A stretch of DNA of 64,000 nucleotides, from contig NZ_KK088582.1 in NCBI RefSeq assembly GCF_000600335.2, forward strand, positions 100,895-164,894, in the 5' to 3' direction. Positions 48,812 to 58,225 of the stretch are shown here, piece by piece. The position numbers and the translations under genes were made by a program. Below the pieces are notes generated by a model. That model made no database searches. It worked only from the letters and a program-made list of their open reading frames with translations, and was not told the DNA's origin. Numbering within the stretch: position 1 is the stretch's first letter; the number at the start of each line of letters is the position of its first letter. The DNA is from Rubellimicrobium mesophilum DSM 19309 (GTDB lineage: Bacteria > Pseudomonadota > Alphaproteobacteria > Rhodobacterales > Rhodobacteraceae).

Positions 48812-50128
48812 CTAGTCCATCGCCTGGCTGGCGGCGGCCGTCGCGGCATGAGCATGGGGCGCCTCGGTCCTACCGGGCCCTCCGTCCAGCCGGTCCGCCC
48901 GCCTCAGCTCCGGGAAGAGCCAGGCCCAGAGCCCGGTCACGACGATCGTCCCGAGGCCTCCGAAGACCGCCGCGCCGACAGGGCCGAGGACCCGCGCCGC
49001 GACGCCGCTCTCGAACTCCCCGAGCTCGTTCGACCCGGAGATGAACACGCTCGAGACGGAGGCCACGCGCCCCCGCATGTGGTCGGGCGTCACCACCTGA
49101 ATCAGCGTCTGGCGGACGTAGACCGAGATCATGTCGGCCGCGCCCAGGACCGCCAGCGCCACCAGGGACAGCCAGAGATGCTCCGACACCGCGAAGACCA
49201 GCGTCGCCACGCCGAAGCCCGCCACCGCCCAGAACATCCGGGGGCCCGCATGGCGCCGCAGCGGATGCCGGGCGAGGAAGAGCGCCATCGTCGCCGCGCC
49301 CAGCGCGGGGCCGGAGCGCAGGAGCCCGAAGCCCGTCGGGCCGACGTCCAGCACGTCCGTCGCGAAGGCCGGCAGCAGCGCCGTCGCCCCGCCGAGGAGC
49401 ACCGCGAAGAGGTCGAGCGAGATCGCCCCCAGAACGATCCGGTTGCCCCAGACATAGGACAGCCCCTCGCGGATCTGCTCGATCCGGCTGCCGGCCTGCG
49501 GCTCGGGCCGTCCGCGCGAGGGGACGCGGAGAAGGACGGCCATCCCTCCGACGTAGAGGACGGCCGTGACGGCGTAGGCCAGCGCCGCCGAATGCGCGCA
49601 GAGAAGGCCGCCAAACCACGGCCCCACGATGACCGACGCCTGCCAGGACAGCGACTTGAGCGAGATCGCCCGCGCCATGTCGTGGCGGGGGACCAGCATC
49701 GGCACGAAGGCCGAGCTGGCCGGCGACAGGAACGCCCGCGCGCCGCCGAAGATCGCCGCCACGGCGAAGATCACGGCGAAGCTCGGCACCGGGCGGAACG
49801 CCACCGCGAGGAGGACGAGGACGCAGAGCGTCTCGAGCGCGAGGCAGGACAGGATGATCCCGCGCCGATCCCGCCTGTCGGCCGTCGAGCCCGCGAAGAG
49901 CGCCAGGACGAAGAGCGGGACGAACTGCGCCAGCCCCACCATGCCCACGAGGAAGGCGCTCTGCTCGACGCCGCGCGTCTCGCGTGCGAGGGCGTAGATC
50001 TGCCAGCCGATGGTCACGGCCTCGATCTGGACCGCCGCGTCGACGAGGAGCGACGCGCCGAGGAAGAGCCGGAAGTCGCGGTTTCGGCTGAGGAACGAGC
50101 CCTCAGGGGGTATGATGGAATCGGTCAT
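48812..50128 (-). CDS. MFS transporter, EntS-like
   Basis: A 438-residue protein with about twelve helices. Features of the DHA3/EntS branch: FLSRNRDFRLFLGASLL, GWQIYALARET, LFAGSTADRRDRRGI and YVWGNRIVLGAISLDLF. Members export siderophores, drugs or sugars. It lies 68 bp past the beta-mannosidase gene on the same strand, so may be the last gene of the sugar operon or an independent unit; its substrate is unknown. Confidence 0.85.
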   Translation of the reverse strand: MTDSIIPPEGSFLSRNRDFRLFLGASLLVDAAVQIEAVTIGWQIYALARETRGVEQSAFLVGMVGLAQFVPLFVLALFAGSTADRRDRRGIILSCLALETLCVLVLLAVAFRPVPSFAVIFAVAAIFGGARAFLSPASSAFVPMLVPRHDMARAISLKSLSWQASVIVGPWFGGLLCAHSAALAYAVTAVLYVGGMAVLLRVPSRGRPEPQAGSRIEQIREGLSYVWGNRIVLGAISLDLFAVLLGGATALLPAFATDVLDVGPTGFGLLRSGPALGAATMALFLARHPLRRHAGPRMFWAVAGFGVATLVFAVSEHLWLSLVALAVLGAADMISVYVRQTLIQVVTPDHMRGRVASVSSVFISGSNELGEFESGVAARVLGPVGAAVFGGLGTIVVTGLWAWLFPELRRADRLDGGPGRTEAPHAHAATAAASQAMD

Positions 50129-50196
50129 GAGTCCTGGGGCGATCCTTGGGCCCGACATGATGTGGCTGTCCGGCGTCTTGGCAATCGGGGTTTCCG

Positions 50197-52626
50197 TCAG
50201 CGCGCCACGAGGTCGTTCGCCGAGCGCAGCACGGGAGGATGCGCGAGGGCCGCCGGCGACAGGGCCATCGAGGTCCGCAGGTGGAACGCCCGCGACTCGC
50301 CGGGCAGGAGGGTCACGAGCATCTCGTCCACGGAGGCGGCGGGGTCGAGCCGGTCCGCGAAGAGGCAGAGGTCCTTGACGAAGCTCCGCGCCTCGACCGT
50401 GACGCGGTAGCCCCTCTCCTCGGGCCGGAGGTCGAGCGCAACGCGGGGCTCGGGCAACGCGAGGTCCGCGTCCTCGGCGAAATACCACCGGGCGGTGCTT
50501 TCGCCCATGGTGGCCAGGATCACCTCGCGCGAGGGGTCCTCGGGCGTGGCGACCTCGGGCGGAATGGGAAGCTCGACGGCCGTGAAGCGGTCGGCGCAGA
50601 GGCGCCAGTACGTCGCCTCGGCCAGCACAGTGCCGTCGAAGCGGATCCGGCGCATCTGCACCGGCTGGCGCCAGAACAGGGCCGCGTCGTTGACGGCGAC
50701 CACCGCCAGTCCCTCCCCGCGCGGCTGGATCGTCAGGAAGTGCGGCGCGAAGGCCCGGCGGAGCGCATACCAGAGGGGCTTCGGCCGGCCCTGTCCGTCG
50801 ATGGCCGACCACGATGTCACCGGCCAGCAGTCGTTGAGCTGCCAGACCACCGCGCCCATGCAGCGACCTCGGTGCGATCGCCAGTGCTCGATGGCGTTGG
50901 CGATGGCGCGGGCCTGGTTGAGCTGGGTCGCGAAATGCCAGTCGTCCATCGTCCCGGGGCGCGGCAGGTGGCCGTCGAGCCCGCGCAGGAGCTTGCCGTT
51001 GCCATCCGTCGCCTTCTGGTGATGGAGGACCCCTGGCGAGTCGGGCGCGAGCGGTCCGCGCACGGAGGTCCGCAGCGTCGCCCAGGTCGGGGGCGCCTGC
51101 CAGCCGAACTCCGAGCAGAAGCGCGGGACGATGTCGCGGTAATGCTCGTGACCCTTCTCGTTCCAGACGTCCCAGACATGGGTGCAGCCGTGGTCGGGGT
51201 CGTTGGGGTGGATGTCCATCGACCCCGAATAGGGGCTGCCCGCCCAGTAGGGGCGCGACGGGTCGAGCTCCTCCACGAGGCGCGGCAGGAGGTCGAGGTA
51301 GTAGCCCCTGCCCCAGGAGAGGTCGCCGAGGGGCCCCTGCCAGCCCCAGTCGAACCAGCCCCAGATGTTCTCGTTGTTGCCGTTCCAGAGGACGAGCGAG
51401 GGGTGCGGCATGAGCCGGACGATGTTGTCCCGCGCCTCGGCCTCGATCTCGGCGGGAAACTCGCCCTCCTCCGGGTAGGCGGCGCAGGCGAAGAGGAAGT
51501 CCTGCCAGACGAGGATCCCGGCCTCGTCGCAGGCTTCGTAGAAGGCGTCCGTCTCGTAGATGCCGCCCCAGACGCGGAGAAGGTTGATGTTCGCCGCCTT
51601 GGCTTGCGCGACACGCTCCCGGTAGCGCTCGGGTGTGACTCGGGGAAGGAAGCAGTCGTCGGGAATCCAGTTGGCCCCGCAGGCCCAGACCGGCGTGTCG
51701 TTGACGACGATGGCGAAGGCCGCCCCGTGCCCGTCGGGCGAGGTGTCGAGCCGCAGCGAGCGGAAGCCCACTCGCCGCGTCCAGCGGTCGAGCTCCCGCT
51801 CGCCCGCCAGGAGGCGAAGCGTGAGTTCGTAGAGCGGCTGGTCGCCCAGGCCGTGCGGCCACCAGAGCCGCGGCTCGGGCACGGAGAAGTCCATGCGCAC
51901 CGCGCTCCCTCCGACGGCGACCCGCGACGTCACGCCGCCGACCTCGGCCAAGAGGACGAGGTCGTCCCCCGACCCCTCCAGAGCCACGTCGAGCGTGATC
52001 GTCCCGCGATTCCCCTGCACCCCGACCAGCGGCCGCACCTCGGCCAGCCGCGCCCCGGACCAGCTTTCCAGCCGCACGGGCTTCCAGATGCCGCAGGTCA
52101 CGACGGTCGGTCCCCAATCCCAGCCGAAGTTGCAGGCCATCTTGCGCATGAGGTTCGCCGGGCCGGGGTAGTTCGCGGGACGGGGCGCGACGGCCCTGGC
52201 CAATTCCTCCCCCACCGCCCAGCAGGAGCGGAAGGCGACCGTCAGCCGGTTCGCGCCGCGACGGAGGTGCGGCGTCGCATCGAAGCGGTAGGTCCGATGC
52301 ATGTTGCGCGTCTCGCCCAGAACCCGTCCGTTGAGCGCGACCGTCGCGAAGGTGTCGAGCCCCTCGAACACCAGATCGACCCGTTCGGCGCCGTCGTCGG
52401 TCCAGTCGAACTCCGTCTCATGGGTCCAGTCCTGTCGCCCGACCCAGTCCTGCGCGATCTCGTTGGTGTCGAGGCAAGGGTCGGCCAGCAGCCCCGCCGC
52501 CATCAGGTCGGTGTGAACGCAGCCCGGGACCGAGGATGGGACGGCCTCCGGCAGCGTGGGCGGGCGACCCGGGCCGGAGCCGCGCAGGACCCAGCCGGAC
52601 TGCAAGGGACGACGTTGGAGTGGCAT
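50197..52626 (-). CDS. Glycoside hydrolase family 2 beta-mannosidase
   Basis: An 809-residue retaining glycosidase. The sugar-binding N-terminal domain and the immunoglobulin-like domain precede a TIM barrel. The acid/base is Glu419 in WNGNNENIWGW, and the nucleophile is Glu506 in RFCSEFGWQ; MRKMACNFGWDWGP and NINLLRVWGG are typical of GH2 mannosidases. There is no signal peptide, so it cleaves mannosides imported whole, presumably by the ABC system upstream. It follows the TolB-like gene by 116 bp. Confidence 0.9.
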   Translation of the reverse strand: MPLQRRPLQSGWVLRGSGPGRPPTLPEAVPSSVPGCVHTDLMAAGLLADPCLDTNEIAQDWVGRQDWTHETEFDWTDDGAERVDLVFEGLDTFATVALNGRVLGETRNMHRTYRFDATPHLRRGANRLTVAFRSCWAVGEELARAVAPRPANYPGPANLMRKMACNFGWDWGPTVVTCGIWKPVRLESWSGARLAEVRPLVGVQGNRGTITLDVALEGSGDDLVLLAEVGGVTSRVAVGGSAVRMDFSVPEPRLWWPHGLGDQPLYELTLRLLAGERELDRWTRRVGFRSLRLDTSPDGHGAAFAIVVNDTPVWACGANWIPDDCFLPRVTPERYRERVAQAKAANINLLRVWGGIYETDAFYEACDEAGILVWQDFLFACAAYPEEGEFPAEIEAEARDNIVRLMPHPSLVLWNGNNENIWGWFDWGWQGPLGDLSWGRGYYLDLLPRLVEELDPSRPYWAGSPYSGSMDIHPNDPDHGCTHVWDVWNEKGHEHYRDIVPRFCSEFGWQAPPTWATLRTSVRGPLAPDSPGVLHHQKATDGNGKLLRGLDGHLPRPGTMDDWHFATQLNQARAIANAIEHWRSHRGRCMGAVVWQLNDCWPVTSWSAIDGQGRPKPLWYALRRAFAPHFLTIQPRGEGLAVVAVNDAALFWRQPVQMRRIRFDGTVLAEATYWRLCADRFTAVELPIPPEVATPEDPSREVILATMGESTARWYFAEDADLALPEPRVALDLRPEERGYRVTVEARSFVKDLCLFADRLDPAASVDEMLVTLLPGESRAFHLRTSMALSPAALAHPPVLRSANDLVAR

Positions 52627-52742
52627 GGAACGGGTTCAGGACCTTGGGCGGCGCATACCGTGAGGCGGCTTCGGCGGATTGGCAATGGCCCTCCCAGGCT
52701 GCCCGCGCGTGACAGGAGCCGCGCGCGGGAAGGATGCCACCT

Positions 52743-53567
52743 TCACGGTCGGGCGTAGCGGACGAAGGCGAAGCGCCGGCCGCCCGGATGCCAGCAGGGT
52801 ACGTTGATCGAGCCCTGCCCGCCGAAGATGGGCAGAAGGGTCCGGATGCTCCCGTCCCCCAGGTCCAACAGCCGCAGCTCCACGTCCTTGTCGCGCGGGT
52901 GCCCCTCGATGCCGCTCTCGTAGGCCACATAGAGCACCCCGTCCCCCGTCGGCGACGGATGCGGGAACCAGTTGACCCTGTCGTCATCGGTTATCCGCTC
53001 CATGCCGGTCCCGTCCGGGTGGACGCGCCAGAGCTGCATGGTGCCGCCGCGCGAGGAGTTGAACCAGATCCACTCGCCGTCAGGACTGTAGTCGGGCCCA
53101 TCGGCGTGTCCCTGCGCATCGGTCAGCCGGGTCTCCTCGCCTCCGCCCACGGGGATCGTGACGATGCCATAGCTCCCGTCCCGCTGCGCGCACATGGCCA
53201 GCGTCCGCCCGTCCGGCGACCAGCCGTGCCAGTAGGACGGAGTCTTCTCGGTCACCGGCTGCGGCTCTCCGCCGGCGATGGGAAGCGTGTAGATGGCGCT
53301 CTGCCCCGTCCTCGTCCCATCCGAGATGACCAGCATGGTCCCGTCGGGCGAGATGCCGTGGTCGTTGTTGCAGTCCTTGGCGAAGCCCGTGTCGATCTCC
53401 GAGAGCCCCGGCGCGTCGAGGTCCACCCGGAAGAGCCGGCCGTCGCCGTTGACCACCAGGAAGCGACCGTCGCGCGACCAGTTCGGCGCCTCGATCAGAC
53501 GGTCGGTCTGGAGGACGACCGTGCTTTCGCCGGTGTCGAGGTCGAAGATTTCGAGGGAGGATCTCAT
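52743..53567 (-). CDS. Cytoplasmic TolB-like beta-propeller protein
   Basis: A 274-residue protein made of six PD40-type repeats: NWSRDGRF, GISPDGTM, GWSPDGRT, DYSPDGEW, PHPSPTGDG and CWHPGGRR, about 45 residues apart. It has no signal peptide, so it is not TolB itself. Conserved His/Asp pairs sit near the repeats (NNDHGIS, SYWHGWS, HADGPDY, NWFPHPS), as in oligogalacturonate-lyase-like propellers, and suggest an enzyme site. Its ATG overlaps the isomerase stop (ATGA) once that gene is repaired. Its step in the sugar pathway is unknown. Confidence 0.8.
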   Translation of the reverse strand: MRSSLEIFDLDTGESTVVLQTDRLIEAPNWSRDGRFLVVNGDGRLFRVDLDAPGLSEIDTGFAKDCNNDHGISPDGTMLVISDGTRTGQSAIYTLPIAGGEPQPVTEKTPSYWHGWSPDGRTLAMCAQRDGSYGIVTIPVGGGEETRLTDAQGHADGPDYSPDGEWIWFNSSRGGTMQLWRVHPDGTGMERITDDDRVNWFPHPSPTGDGVLYVAYESGIEGHPRDKDVELRLLDLGDGSIRTLLPIFGGQGSINVPCWHPGGRRFAFVRYARP

Positions 53568-54339
53568 GCGGCGGCCTTCGCGCGGCCAGCCCCAGGGCGC
53601 GCATGTGGTCGATGGAGCGGCTGGCGAAGCGGCGCCAGTCGGCGGGGTTGTCATGCTCGGCGACGATGTGGGTCGCGTGCGTGGCCTGCATGAGCGGGAC
53701 CAGCGCGGCCCAGTCGATGATGCCGTCGCCGGTGGCGGTCCAACCGTCCTCCTCGGTGGTGCCGAGCGGGGCGGTATCCTTGAGCTGGATCGCGATGATC
53801 CGATCGGCGTAGCGGCGCAATTCCTCGGCCGGGTCCGCCCCGCCCCGCACGATCCAGCCGCAGTCGATCTCGAACTTCACCGAGTCGTCCACGCCCAGGA
53901 CATGGTCGATGGGCCGCGAGCCGTCGGGCAACGGGCGATACTCGAAGTCGTGGTTGTGCCAGGCGACGGTGAGCCCGTGACGCGCGGCCGCCTCGGCCCC
54001 GCGCGCCAGCCGCTCGCCGACGCTGCGCCAGTAGTCGGGCGTGGGCTCTCGTTTCTCCGGCGCCACCCAGGGCGGGATCATCACGCTGGCGCCGAGCGTC
54101 AGCGCGATGTCGATGAAGCGCTGCGTCTCCTCCACTAGTCCGTTGAGCGGCATATGGAAGCCGAGGCACCCAAGGCCGGCGTCGTCCAGCGCCCGCCGGA
54201 ACGCGGCCGGGTCGGCCTCGTAGGCGGGCAACCAGGGCTCGATGGCGTCGTAGCCCATCGCCTTCAGCTCGGGAAGCTGAGCTTCGAGCGGTGGGAAGTT
54301 GCGGGAGGAATAGAGCTGGTAGGCGACGGGATAGGTCAC
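53564..54339 (-). CDS. TIM-barrel sugar phosphate isomerase/epimerase family protein, with one frameshift
   Basis: About 258 residues (AP endonuclease 2 fold). YQLYSSRNFPP, GYDAIEPWLPAYE, LGFHMPLNG, VAWHNHDFEYRP, VKFEIDCGWIVRGG, IQLKDTAP and IVAEHDNPAD give the spaced Glu, His and Asp of the metal site. The frame runs open past the expected end unless one G is added at the run 53590-53593; then it ends ALGAGRAKAAA with a TGA that overlaps the next ATG in ATGA. GTG start at 54339 overlaps the VOC stop (GTGA). Acts on a sugar or keto-sugar. Confidence 0.83.
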
Positions 54340-54857
54340 TCCACCGCCCTCGCGGACTCGCCCTGGGGCTCCATGTCCTTGTTGAACTCCAGAAGCTCCA
54401 GCATCACGCCAAGGTCCGGCACCGTGTCGTAGTAGGCATAGCGCCCGTGACTGCCATCGAACTCGCCCCGCTGGAGAAGCTTGTGGCCCTTGCCTTCCAG
54501 GTACTCGTGCCGCTTCGTCAGGTTCCGGGTGCGGAAGGCGATGTGGTGGCAGCCGGGGCCCTTCTCCTCCAGGAGGTCGCGCCAGGCGCTCTTCTCCGGG
54601 CCGGGTTCGAGGAACTCCACGTCGATGTTGCCGAAGGCGAACATCCGGATCCGGCAGCCCACGCGCGCGGGCTGGCCGTGGTAGGTCGCCTGCGCCTCGT
54701 CGGGATCGGCGGCCTTGCCCTCCTTGGGCATCGGCTTTCCCGTGAGCTCCGAGAACCACCGCGCGGACTTCTCCGCGTCATGGGTGACGAAGCAGATCTG
54801 CATGACCGCATCCTCGTCGAGAAGGCGCGAGTCGGCGGGGGCGTCCTTGGGCGCCAT
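54336..54857 (-). CDS. VOC-family protein (glyoxalase/dioxygenase fold)
   Basis: A 173-residue vicinal-oxygen-chelate protein. QICFVTHDAEKSARWFSELT opens the first beta-alpha unit; NIDVEFLEPGPEKSAW, CHHIAFRTRNL and VMLELLEFNKD hold the candidate metal ligands (His, Glu). VOC enzymes in sugar clusters may isomerise or cleave keto-sugars; the reaction here is unknown. It follows the substrate-binding protein gene by 70 bp and overlaps the isomerase gene by 4 bp. Confidence 0.85.
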   Translation of the reverse strand: MAPKDAPADSRLLDEDAVMQICFVTHDAEKSARWFSELTGKPMPKEGKAADPDEAQATYHGQPARVGCRIRMFAFGNIDVEFLEPGPEKSAWRDLLEEKGPGCHHIAFRTRNLTKRHEYLEGKGHKLLQRGEFDGSHGRYAYYDTVPDLGVMLELLEFNKDMEPQGESARAVE

Positions 54858-54927
54858 GGTCGGTCTCCTTTGGGTCTGGAAATCGGTAGGCGGCCCCGCA
54901 CCTGTCCGGGGCCGCCGCGGGCAAGCG

Positions 54928-56172
54928 TCAGCCGAAGATGGCGTCGTAGTCCTCCTTCATCTGCTCGATCGCCTCGTCCGACTTCATCTCCGGGTCGCTC
55001 CAATAGTTGAAGAGCACGACCCACATCGACGACAGCCAGTCGGCGTCCACGGTGGAATGCGGGCTGGGCACCTGGTGTGCAGGATCCTCCAGAACGCCCA
55101 GCACGTACTGCGAGCAGACGTCCACGTCGCCCTGCGCGTCGAGCCGCGTGGGGGTCGAGCCCTTCTGCGCCGCGAACTCCGCCTGCACGGCCGGGTCGAG
55201 CACGACACGCGCGAAGTCGAGCTCGGCCGCATCCATCTCGGGCGTCTGGTTCCCGAGCAGACCCCACGAGTCGACCGTCACCGGCACCGCCTTCGCGCCG
55301 GGGATCTCCAGGCAGCCGAAGTCCTCGCCCGGAACCTTGCCGGCGGCGAGCCATTCGCCCTTCATCCAGTCGCCGTGAAGCTGCATCAGCGCCTGGCCGG
55401 TGATGACCGTGTTGGTGGTCACGTTCCAGTCGCGGTTCACCGAGCCCTCGTCCGTCGCCTGCTGGAACTTGCGCAGCCAGTCGAGCACCGTCCGCATCTC
55501 GGGGGAGTCGAGGGCCGCCGGGTCGGGCGTCTCGCCGTAGAGCTTGGCGTAGAACTCGGGGCCGCCGGTCGCCGCGGCGATCGCATGGGCGAGGTAGCCC
55601 ACCTGCCACTGCTGGCCCCCCAGCGCGATCGGGACGTAGCCCGCAGCGCTGACCTTCTCGAAATCGGCGAACATGTCGTCGAGCGAGGCCCAGGCGGTCG
55701 GGTCCACGCCGGCGGCCTCGGCCACGTCCTTGTTGTAGTAGATCATCCCGTCGATATGGATCGCGGTCGGGATCTTCATGATCTGGCCATCGACGGTGAT
55801 CGACTGGACGACCGCCGCCGGCAGGTGCTCGACGTAGCCCCCTTCCTGGTAGAAGTCGTCCAGCGGCCGGGCCAAGCCCATCTCGGTCAGGTTCCGGTAG
55901 ACGCCGGGGCTGGATTCCAGGAACACGTTGGGCGGGTTGCCCCCCTGCACGAGGTTCAGGAGGTTGACGTTCGAGCCCGTGTCATGGGGGATCGCGACGT
56001 CGGTCCAGGTGTGGCCCATGGCCTCGAAGTGGCTCTTGAGCACGTTGAGCGCCGCGACCTCGGGACCCGAGGACCAGTTGTGGAAGACGATCACATCCTC
56101 GGCGATGGCGCCGCTGGCGACCGTGCCCGCCAGCAGCGCGGCCAGGAGACCGCCCTTGAGGGTCTTCGTCAT
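54928..56172 (-). CDS. Sugar ABC transporter substrate-binding protein
   Basis: A 414-residue periplasmic protein of the family 1 type (CUT1). Signal peptide about residues 1-24. FHNWSSGPEVAALNVLKSHFE, VQGGNPPNVFLESSPGVYR and LHGDWMKGEWLAAG are typical. Family members bind oligosaccharides or polyols. Unusually it is encoded last in the transporter set, after the two permeases and the ATPase. GGAGG is present about 11 bp before the ATG at 56172. No sequence feature fixes the ligand; the GH2 gene suggests a mannoside. Confidence 0.9.
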   Translation of the reverse strand: MTKTLKGGLLAALLAGTVASGAIAEDVIVFHNWSSGPEVAALNVLKSHFEAMGHTWTDVAIPHDTGSNVNLLNLVQGGNPPNVFLESSPGVYRNLTEMGLARPLDDFYQEGGYVEHLPAAVVQSITVDGQIMKIPTAIHIDGMIYYNKDVAEAAGVDPTAWASLDDMFADFEKVSAAGYVPIALGGQQWQVGYLAHAIAAATGGPEFYAKLYGETPDPAALDSPEMRTVLDWLRKFQQATDEGSVNRDWNVTTNTVITGQALMQLHGDWMKGEWLAAGKVPGEDFGCLEIPGAKAVPVTVDSWGLLGNQTPEMDAAELDFARVVLDPAVQAEFAAQKGSTPTRLDAQGDVDVCSQYVLGVLEDPAHQVPSPHSTVDADWLSSMWVVLFNYWSDPEMKSDEAIEQMKEDYDAIFG

Positions 56173-56198
56173 CGGTTCGTTTCCTCCCATTGTTGTTC

Positions 56199-57299
56199 CT
56201 AGAGCCGCCCTCCCGTGGCGGCGTCGAACAGGCTCGCCTTGCCCTTCGGGAAGGCGACCCTGACCTTCTGGCCCCCGGCCAGACGCGCGGCCTGACCCGG
56301 CTCGACCCGGAGCGACAGCAGACCCTCGTCGAAGCGCAGGTAGCCGGTGGCGTCCGACCCCGTCCGCTCGGTGTGAGCGACGGGAAGGTCGAAGACGGCG
56401 GCGGCCTCGCGCGCCGGGGCGTCGGGCGGGCCGAAGTATTCGGGCCGCATCCCGACGACGATCTCGGATCCCTCCTGCGGGGCCTTGGCGAAGGCATAGT
56501 CCCCCAGGTCGATCTGCTGGCCGTTCCCGAAGACGCCTGCGACCAGGCCGCCGCGCCTGAGGATGCGCGCCCTCTTCAGGTTCATCGCCGGGGCACCGAT
56601 GAAGCCGGCCACGAACAGGTTCGCGGGCCTCTCGTAGATCTCGTCCGGCGTGCCGAATTGCTGGATCACCCCATTGTTCATGACGGCGATCTTCGTGGCC
56701 ATGGTCATGGCCTCGATCTGGTCGTGCGTCACGTAGACGACGGTCGGGCTGAGCTCGTCGTGCAGCCGCTTGATCTCCAGCCGCATCTCGGTCCTGAGCT
56801 TGGCGTCGAGGTTCGACAGGGGCTCGTCGAAGAGCAGCACCTCGGCGTGCTTCACCAGGGCCCGCCCGATCGCCACCCGCTGCCGCTGGCCGCCCGAAAG
56901 CTGCGCGGGCTTGCGGTCGAGAAGCGGCTCGATCTGCAGGAGCCTGGCCGCCCAGGCCACGCGCCGCTCCACCTCCTCGCGGGGGAGCCGCGCCGAGGCG
57001 AGCCCGAAGCGCAGGTTCCCCCGCACCGTCTTGGTCGGGTAGAGCGCGTAGCTCTGGAACACCATGGCGAGGCCCCGGTCCTTGGGGTCGAGGTCGGTCA
57101 CGTCCCGGTCGCCGATCAGGATGCGCCCCCCGGTGACGTCCGTGAGGCCGGCCAGCATGTTCAGGAGCGTGGTCTTGCCGCAGCCCGACGGGCCGAGGAG
57201 GACCAGGAACTCGCCGTGCTCGATGGAGAGGTCGAGGTCCCTCAGCACCGTCACGGCGCCGAAGGCCTTGTGGATGCGCTCGAAGCTGACGCGCGGCAT
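56199..57299 (-). CDS. Sugar ABC transporter ATP-binding protein (MalK/UgpC type)
   Basis: A 366-residue ATPase. Walker A GPSGCGKTT, Q-loop VFQSYALYP, signature LSGGQRQRVA, Walker B VLLFDEPL and H-loop YVTHDQ are all present, followed by a TOBE-type regulatory domain (MNLKRARILRRGG to VRVAFPKGKASLFD). The segment after the Q-loop reads TKTVRGNL rather than the usual HMTVxEN, a small oddity. It lies 2 bp after the inner permease gene and 26 bp before the binding-protein gene. Confidence 0.93.
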   Translation of the reverse strand: MPRVSFERIHKAFGAVTVLRDLDLSIEHGEFLVLLGPSGCGKTTLLNMLAGLTDVTGGRILIGDRDVTDLDPKDRGLAMVFQSYALYPTKTVRGNLRFGLASARLPREEVERRVAWAARLLQIEPLLDRKPAQLSGGQRQRVAIGRALVKHAEVLLFDEPLSNLDAKLRTEMRLEIKRLHDELSPTVVYVTHDQIEAMTMATKIAVMNNGVIQQFGTPDEIYERPANLFVAGFIGAPAMNLKRARILRRGGLVAGVFGNGQQIDLGDYAFAKAPQEGSEIVVGMRPEYFGPPDAPAREAAAVFDLPVAHTERTGSDATGYLRFDEGLLSLRVEPGQAARLAGGQKVRVAFPKGKASLFDAATGGRL

Positions 57300-57301
57300 G
57301 G

Positions 57302-58225
57302 CTATCCCTTGATGGCGCCGGCGGTGATGCCGGCGACGAAGAACTTGCCGAGGAGGAAGTAGATGAGGAGCGGCGGCAGCGCGGTCAGCAGGGCCGCCGC
57401 CATGTCCACGTTGTACGAGGCCGTGCCGGTCGAGACGGTGACCATGTTGGCGAGGTTCACGGTCATGGGCTGGGTGTTGAACCCGCCGAAGGTCACGCCG
57501 ATCAGGTAGTCGTTCCAGATCGAGGTGATCTGCAGGATCAGCACCACGATCAGGATGTTGCCCGACATGGGCAGGATGATCTCGCCGAAGATGCGCCAGA
57601 AGCTGCCGGAGTCCATGATGGCGGCCGACATGATCTCCTGGGGGACGTCCTTGTAGTAGTTGCGGAAGATCAGCGTCAGCACCGGCATGGCCAGCACCGC
57701 GTGGACCACCGCGACGCCCCAGATCGTGCCGTAGACGCCGATGGAGCGCGTCATCGCGATCAGCGGGTACATGATGATCTGGAAGGGCACGAAGGCGCAC
57801 ATGAACAGCAGGAACAGAAAGGCCCCGGCCCAGCGCACGTCCCAGAGCGCCAGCGCGTAGCCCGTCACGATGGAGAGCGCGACGGACAGGATCAGCGACG
57901 GCACCAGGATCAGGACCGAGTTCAGGAAGCCGACCCGCAGCCCTTCGCAGGTGATGCCCGAGCAGGCCTCGGTCCAGGCGAAGCGCCACGCCTCCAGGGT
58001 CCAGGTCTGCGGCAGGGCGAAGATCTGGCCCTGCCGGATCTCGTCCATGGTCTTGAGCGAGGTCGTCAGCACGACGTAGAGCGGCACGCAGAAGAAGAGC
58101 GCGCAGACCGTCAGGAAGACGAGCACCGCGATGGAGCGCCCGGTGATCCGCTTCCGGCGCCGCCGCACGACGGGGCGGGAGTCGACGGTGGCGCCGATGG
58201 CCGCGGCCGAGGCGACGTCGGTCAT
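57302..58225 (-). CDS. Sugar ABC transporter permease (MalG type)
   Basis: A 307-residue inner-membrane protein with six helices after a basic N-terminal tail. The EAA loop is EIMSAAIMDSGSFWRIFGEI, which contacts the ATPase. FVPFQIIMYPL and the closing FFVAGITAGAIKG are typical of the CUT1 MalG group. Its ATG overlaps the partner permease stop (ATGA). Confidence 0.93.
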   Translation of the reverse strand: MTDVASAAAIGATVDSRPVVRRRRKRITGRSIAVLVFLTVCALFFCVPLYVVLTTSLKTMDEIRQGQIFALPQTWTLEAWRFAWTEACSGITCEGLRVGFLNSVLILVPSLILSVALSIVTGYALALWDVRWAGAFLFLLFMCAFVPFQIIMYPLIAMTRSIGVYGTIWGVAVVHAVLAMPVLTLIFRNYYKDVPQEIMSAAIMDSGSFWRIFGEIILPMSGNILIVVLILQITSIWNDYLIGVTFGGFNTQPMTVNLANMVTVSTGTASYNVDMAAALLTALPPLLIYFLLGKFFVAGITAGAIKG

